Positions 40,752 through 43,577 of a stretch of 43,577 nucleotides of DNA are shown here, piece by piece. Each line of letters starts with the position of its first letter. The first letter of the stretch is position 1. Made by a program: the position numbers and the translations under genes. Source of the stretch: Anaerolineaceae bacterium UBA2260 (GTDB taxonomy: Bacteria > Chloroflexota > Anaerolineae > Anaerolineales > Anaerolineaceae); NCBI GenBank assembly GCA_002347485.1, contig DDXM01000043.1, positions 1 through 43,577 of the forward strand, in the 5' to 3' direction. The notes under the pieces are model-generated. The model was given only the letters and a program-made list of their open reading frames with translations, was not told the origin of the DNA and ran no database searches.

Positions 40752-42457
40752 ACAATCATAAAACCAGCACGGTTATATCACCGCCATACACACTCGCTTA
40801 TACCGTGATCCTGCTCATTGCGGTTGGACTGCGTTTCGCGCTGTTGGGATCCCACCCGCTGAACGATCACGAAGCCAAACTTGCGCTGCAAGCGCTAGCG
40901 CTCGGCCGGGGTCAGGATGTTCTGCTTGCAGGTGAACCGGGGTACCTGGCATTAACCGCGGCAAATTTCTTTGTTTTTGGGGCTTCGAATTTCATGGCGC
41001 GCGCCTGGCCGGCGTTGATCGGTTCACTGGCTGTCTTACTGCCACTCTTGTTCCGTCCCTGGCTGGGAAGAGAAACCTCGCTCCTGCTCGCCTTTTTCAT
41101 TGCCATGGATCCGATTCTGATCGGAACGTCGCGTATAGCCGACGGGAGCGCGCTGGCCATGGTTGGGCTGATTGGCGGTACTGGTTTCCTGATTATGAAG
41201 AAGCCAGTGCTCAGTGGGATCTGCCTGGGAGCGGCTCTCACAGGTGGTTCGCAAATTTGGATTGGGGTGTTGATGCTGACGGTGTTCGTCGCTATCGGCA
41301 GGCAAACCCTGGCCAGGTTGTCGATTCTAAGCACGGGGGGGTGGACGAAACGGGAGTGGATGACAACCGCGATTACCACAGCGGTAACCCTTATCGTGAT
41401 CAGCACCCTATTTTTCACCAATCCTGTGGGGATCAGCGCTGTTGGTTCGAGCCTGGCGGATTTCTTCGCGTCATTGGGCGATATTGGCGGCGCGCAATTG
41501 CCTGCGATGGGTGCGGCGTGGTTGTGGATGGAATTGCCCGTGTTCGTACTCGCCATGTGGGCTTTGGTCGATGGTTTGCTGAGGAAGGACGAGGTAACGC
41601 GGCTGCTGGGGCTATGGTGGGGATTGGCTCTGGTGCTGGCTCTCGTGACCTCCATGAACGGTGTTGATCATTTCTATTGGTTGGCGTTCCCATTGCTGGG
41701 ATTGGCGGCGAAGCAGACTGGAGCGCTTTTCAGGCAACGATCTATTGAAAATCGCCTGGTTTTCATTTCTGAATTGGTCTTGGTTGTGGCTTTAACAGTT
41801 TTCTCCATCATGAACCTGATGGCACTAGTCAACAATGTATATCTGACGGGGGAGGAGACGCGCAACCGTATCATTGGCACGTTGCTGCCGATCATTTTGT
41901 TGATTGTCTTGACGATACTCTTGTCCTGGGGTTGGTCAACCTCCTCGGCGCGAAAGGGTTTCATTGCTGGCATGCTGGTGCTTTTCACACTCGTGGGACT
42001 CTCCAATTCCTGGAAGGCGGCAGGATTGGGCAGTCGAACGCAATATGAGCTTGGCATTTACGAGGGCTACCCTATTGGGCAAGCACCGCTGATGGCGACG
42101 ATCACGGACATCTCGCGCTGGAATACGGGGTATGAGAAACGCATCGATATCCTCTTGGTAGGCGTGGACATACCTTCACTCGAGTGGGCTTTACGTGATT
42201 TTGAACGTTTAAGCAAGGAATCCGGTTATAATCCAAACCTGTCACCGTCATTGATCCTGACCGGGATCGATCAGAACATCTCCTCCAGCGCTTCTTACCG
42301 CGGGCAGAAGTTCTTGTGGACGGTGAAACCTGACCTGGCGGTAATGCAATTTAATGATTGGATCAAGTGGGCGTTCTTCCGCACCGCCCCGGTTGAACAG
42401 ACAGAACTGATTCTATGGGCGCGCAACGACCTGTTTCCAGGCAACGCAACACCTTAA
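40748..42457 (+). CDS. GT39/PMT-like membrane protein (companion of the YYY proteins)
   Basis: A 569-residue polytopic protein with about a dozen hydrophobic helices and a C-terminal soluble segment (about 445-569). After helix 1 the first loop has PLNDHEAKLALQAL (about 37-50), matching the acidic D-x-E position of dolichyl-phosphate-mannose-protein mannosyltransferases. A weakly PMT-like family (I recall it as TIGR03663) is reported to occur almost only in genomes with YYY proteins and often beside them, which fits this gene. It probably transfers a sugar from a polyprenyl-phosphate donor on the outer face. It overlaps the YYY gene by ATGA and is followed by cmk after 14 bases. Confidence 0.8.
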   Translation: MNNHKTSTVISPPYTLAYTVILLIAVGLRFALLGSHPLNDHEAKLALQALALGRGQDVLLAGEPGYLALTAANFFVFGASNFMARAWPALIGSLAVLLPLLFRPWLGRETSLLLAFFIAMDPILIGTSRIADGSALAMVGLIGGTGFLIMKKPVLSGICLGAALTGGSQIWIGVLMLTVFVAIGRQTLARLSILSTGGWTKREWMTTAITTAVTLIVISTLFFTNPVGISAVGSSLADFFASLGDIGGAQLPAMGAAWLWMELPVFVLAMWALVDGLLRKDEVTRLLGLWWGLALVLALVTSMNGVDHFYWLAFPLLGLAAKQTGALFRQRSIENRLVFISELVLVVALTVFSIMNLMALVNNVYLTGEETRNRIIGTLLPIILLIVLTILLSWGWSTSSARKGFIAGMLVLFTLVGLSNSWKAAGLGSRTQYELGIYEGYPIGQAPLMATITDISRWNTGYEKRIDILLVGVDIPSLEWALRDFERLSKESGYNPNLSPSLILTGIDQNISSSASYRGQKFLWTVKPDLAVMQFNDWIKWAFFRTAPVEQTELILWARNDLFPGNATP

Positions 42458-42471
42458 TTTGGAGCACAACA

Positions 42472-43176
42472 TTGACTGAATCTGAAAAACCCTTGGTGAT
42501 CGCGATCGACGGACCGGCCGCGTCCGGGAAATCCACACTGGCGAAATTGATCGCCGAAAAACTGGGGTTTTTCTTTTTTGATACTGGCGTTATGTATCGC
42601 GCGGCGACACTGGCGGCATTGCGCGCGATTGGCAACGTGGACGATGAAGAAACCGTTACCTGTTTGACCGAAAATTCCTGCATCGATGTTCGACAGGCGA
42701 GCTGCGAGGACGGCAGGGTGATGGATGTGCTGCTGAATGGCGAAGACGTCACCTGGCAGATCCGTTCGCTTGAGGTTGAGCAGCACGTTTCCAAGGTTTC
42801 TTCTTACCCCGGCGTGCGAAAAGCGCTAACTGAACAGCAGCGCCAAATCGGTCTGCGCGGCAACATTGTGATGGCGGGGCGGGATATCGGCACGGTCGTT
42901 TTCCCGGACGCGCGCTACAAGATCTATCTTGACGCGTCTGCAGAGGAACGCGCCCGCCGGAGATTTCACGAGGTGGATGCCAGGGGGGAAAAAGAATCGT
43001 ATGAAAAGATCCTCAATGCCATCATCCGACGGGACCGCATCGACTCCACCCGCAAACATGCGCCACTTAAAGCTGCGGATGACGCCTTGATCATCAACAC
43101 GGATGGCAAAACGGTTGAGGAAGTTTTAGCGGAAAGCCTGGAATTTATTACCCGGCAAGAGCAAAAACAGGGATAA
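42472..43176 (+). CDS. cmk: Cytidylate kinase
   Basis: A 234-residue CMP/dCMP kinase. The P-loop is IDGPAASGKSTLAKLIAEKL (about 12-31). YRAATLAAL (about 43-51), AGRDIGTVVFPDARYKIYLD (about 139-158) and the lid RARRRF-HEV with RDRIDSTRKHAPLK complete the family pattern. The start is TTG at 42472, with GGAG eight bases before it. An in-frame ATG 57 bases earlier would add residues unlike the family and overlap the previous gene. It recycles CMP to CDP, and is the last gene of the tlyA-to-cmk run. Confidence 0.96.
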   Translation: MTESEKPLVIAIDGPAASGKSTLAKLIAEKLGFFFFDTGVMYRAATLAALRAIGNVDDEETVTCLTENSCIDVRQASCEDGRVMDVLLNGEDVTWQIRSLEVEQHVSKVSSYPGVRKALTEQQRQIGLRGNIVMAGRDIGTVVFPDARYKIYLDASAEERARRRFHEVDARGEKESYEKILNAIIRRDRIDSTRKHAPLKAADDALIINTDGKTVEEVLAESLEFITRQEQKQG

Positions 43177-43236
43177 TATTCTCAGCGTAATTACATAATC
43201 GGGTCGTATTTTTCTGCTTGTAAACTGGAGAAGACT

Positions 43237-43577
43237 ATGTGCGACACTATCGTAGCCCTGGGGAATTCCACCGCTGACGGTAACGTGATCTTTGGCAAGA
43301 ATTCTGACCGCGAAGCGAACGAAGCGCATGAAATAGTGATCATTCCGGCAGCCCATCATTCCCCAGGAGAGATGGTAAAGTGCACCTACATCGAGATCCC
43401 GCAGGTGGAGGAAACCTATAGAGTGCTTCTCGCCAGACCCTTCTGGATCTGGGGTGCTGAAATGGGGTCCAATGAGTTTGGGGTCACGATCGGGAATGAA
43501 GCGGTATTTACGCGCTCACCCTACGGTAAAAATCCCGGATTGATCGGGATGGATTTCCTGCGTCTAGCGCTGGAAAG
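43237..43577 (+). CDS. Peptidase C69 / secernin-family protein, 3' end outside the window
   Basis: The first 113 residues of an N-terminal-nucleophile hydrolase. It begins MCDTIVALGNSTADGNVIFG, placing Cys2 as the expected nucleophile after Met removal, and continues KNSDRE. This CDT...KNSDR start is the hallmark of the C69 dipeptidase and secernin branch. Later WIWGAEMGSNEFGVTIGNEAV fits as well. A GGAG site lies six bases before the ATG. The frame is open to the window edge. Secernin-like and dipeptidase-like members cannot be told apart from this fragment. Confidence 0.85.
   Translation, partial: MCDTIVALGNSTADGNVIFGKNSDREANEAHEIVIIPAAHHSPGEMVKCTYIEIPQVEETYRVLLARPFWIWGAEMGSNEFGVTIGNEAVFTRSPYGKNPGLIGMDFLRLALE

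Noticed and set aside
42415..42471. An earlier ATG for cmk
   Set aside because: It would overlap the previous gene and add residues before the normal family start; TTG at 42472 has GGAG at the right distance.

Overview
The window looks like a chromosomal segment of a Chloroflexota bacterium, most likely class Anaerolineae. This is inferred from gene content, not from a database search. The signs are: membrane proteins of the chlorobacterial/archaeal 'YYY' type (DUF2298), isopentenyl phosphate kinase beside mevalonate kinase (the modified mevalonate route known from Chloroflexi), lipoproteins with Thr-Pro-rich stalks, an FW (NBR1-type Ig) lipoprotein, and a TopA with an extra N-terminal zinc ribbon. 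I saw no phage, transposon, CRISPR array, resistance gene or broken gene. Coding density is very high and no gene-free stretch exceeds about 210 bases.

Layout. 1-533: the 3' part of tRNA-Leu(CAG), its terminator, and an FtsB/DivIC-like division protein. 539-5116 (minus): a partner-switching module made of a STAS antagonist, an RsbW-type kinase and a giant six-GAF PP2C phosphatase. 5302-6027: a membrane-anchored double-LysM protein. 6121-13985 (minus): queG, an FW-domain lipoprotein, an M23 peptidase / beta-propeller lipoprotein / M23 lipoprotein set, a DUF1015 protein and a DegV protein. 14192-22602 (plus): ffh, rpsP, khpA, rimM, dprA, manC, topA and an orphan two-TM protein. 22646-26947 (minus): greA, then dgt, ipk, mvk and a decaprenyl-phosphate phosphoribosyltransferase-like UbiA protein. 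26994-43577 (plus): tlyA, lepA, a flippase-like UPF0104 protein, a CDP-paratose-2-epimerase-like SDR, a GT4 glycosyltransferase, three very large polytopic GT-C-like membrane proteins (1766, 854 and 569 aa), cytidylate kinase and the start of a C69-family peptidase.

How it fits together. Two themes stand out. One is information processing: SRP, ribosome maturation, DNA uptake/topology, GreA, TlyA and LepA. The other is the cell envelope: FtsB-like, LysM, two M23 proteins, lipid-phosphate kinases feeding polyprenyl synthesis, a polyprenyl-phospho-pentose synthase, GDP-mannose synthesis, and a tightly overlapping flippase-like/epimerase/GT4/GT-C/YYY/YYY/GT-C block. I read that block as an undescribed surface glycan or glycoprotein assembly system; the large proteins have no assigned reaction that I know of.

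Regulatory reading. Several genes that follow intergenic promoters (138, ubiA-like, tlyA, lepA) have a TANNNT -10 element only 6-10 bases before the ATG and no Shine-Dalgarno sequence, suggesting leaderless mRNAs. Other genes here have ordinary GGAG-type sites. ffh has a near-consensus promoter whose -35 box abuts a 13-bp tandem direct repeat.
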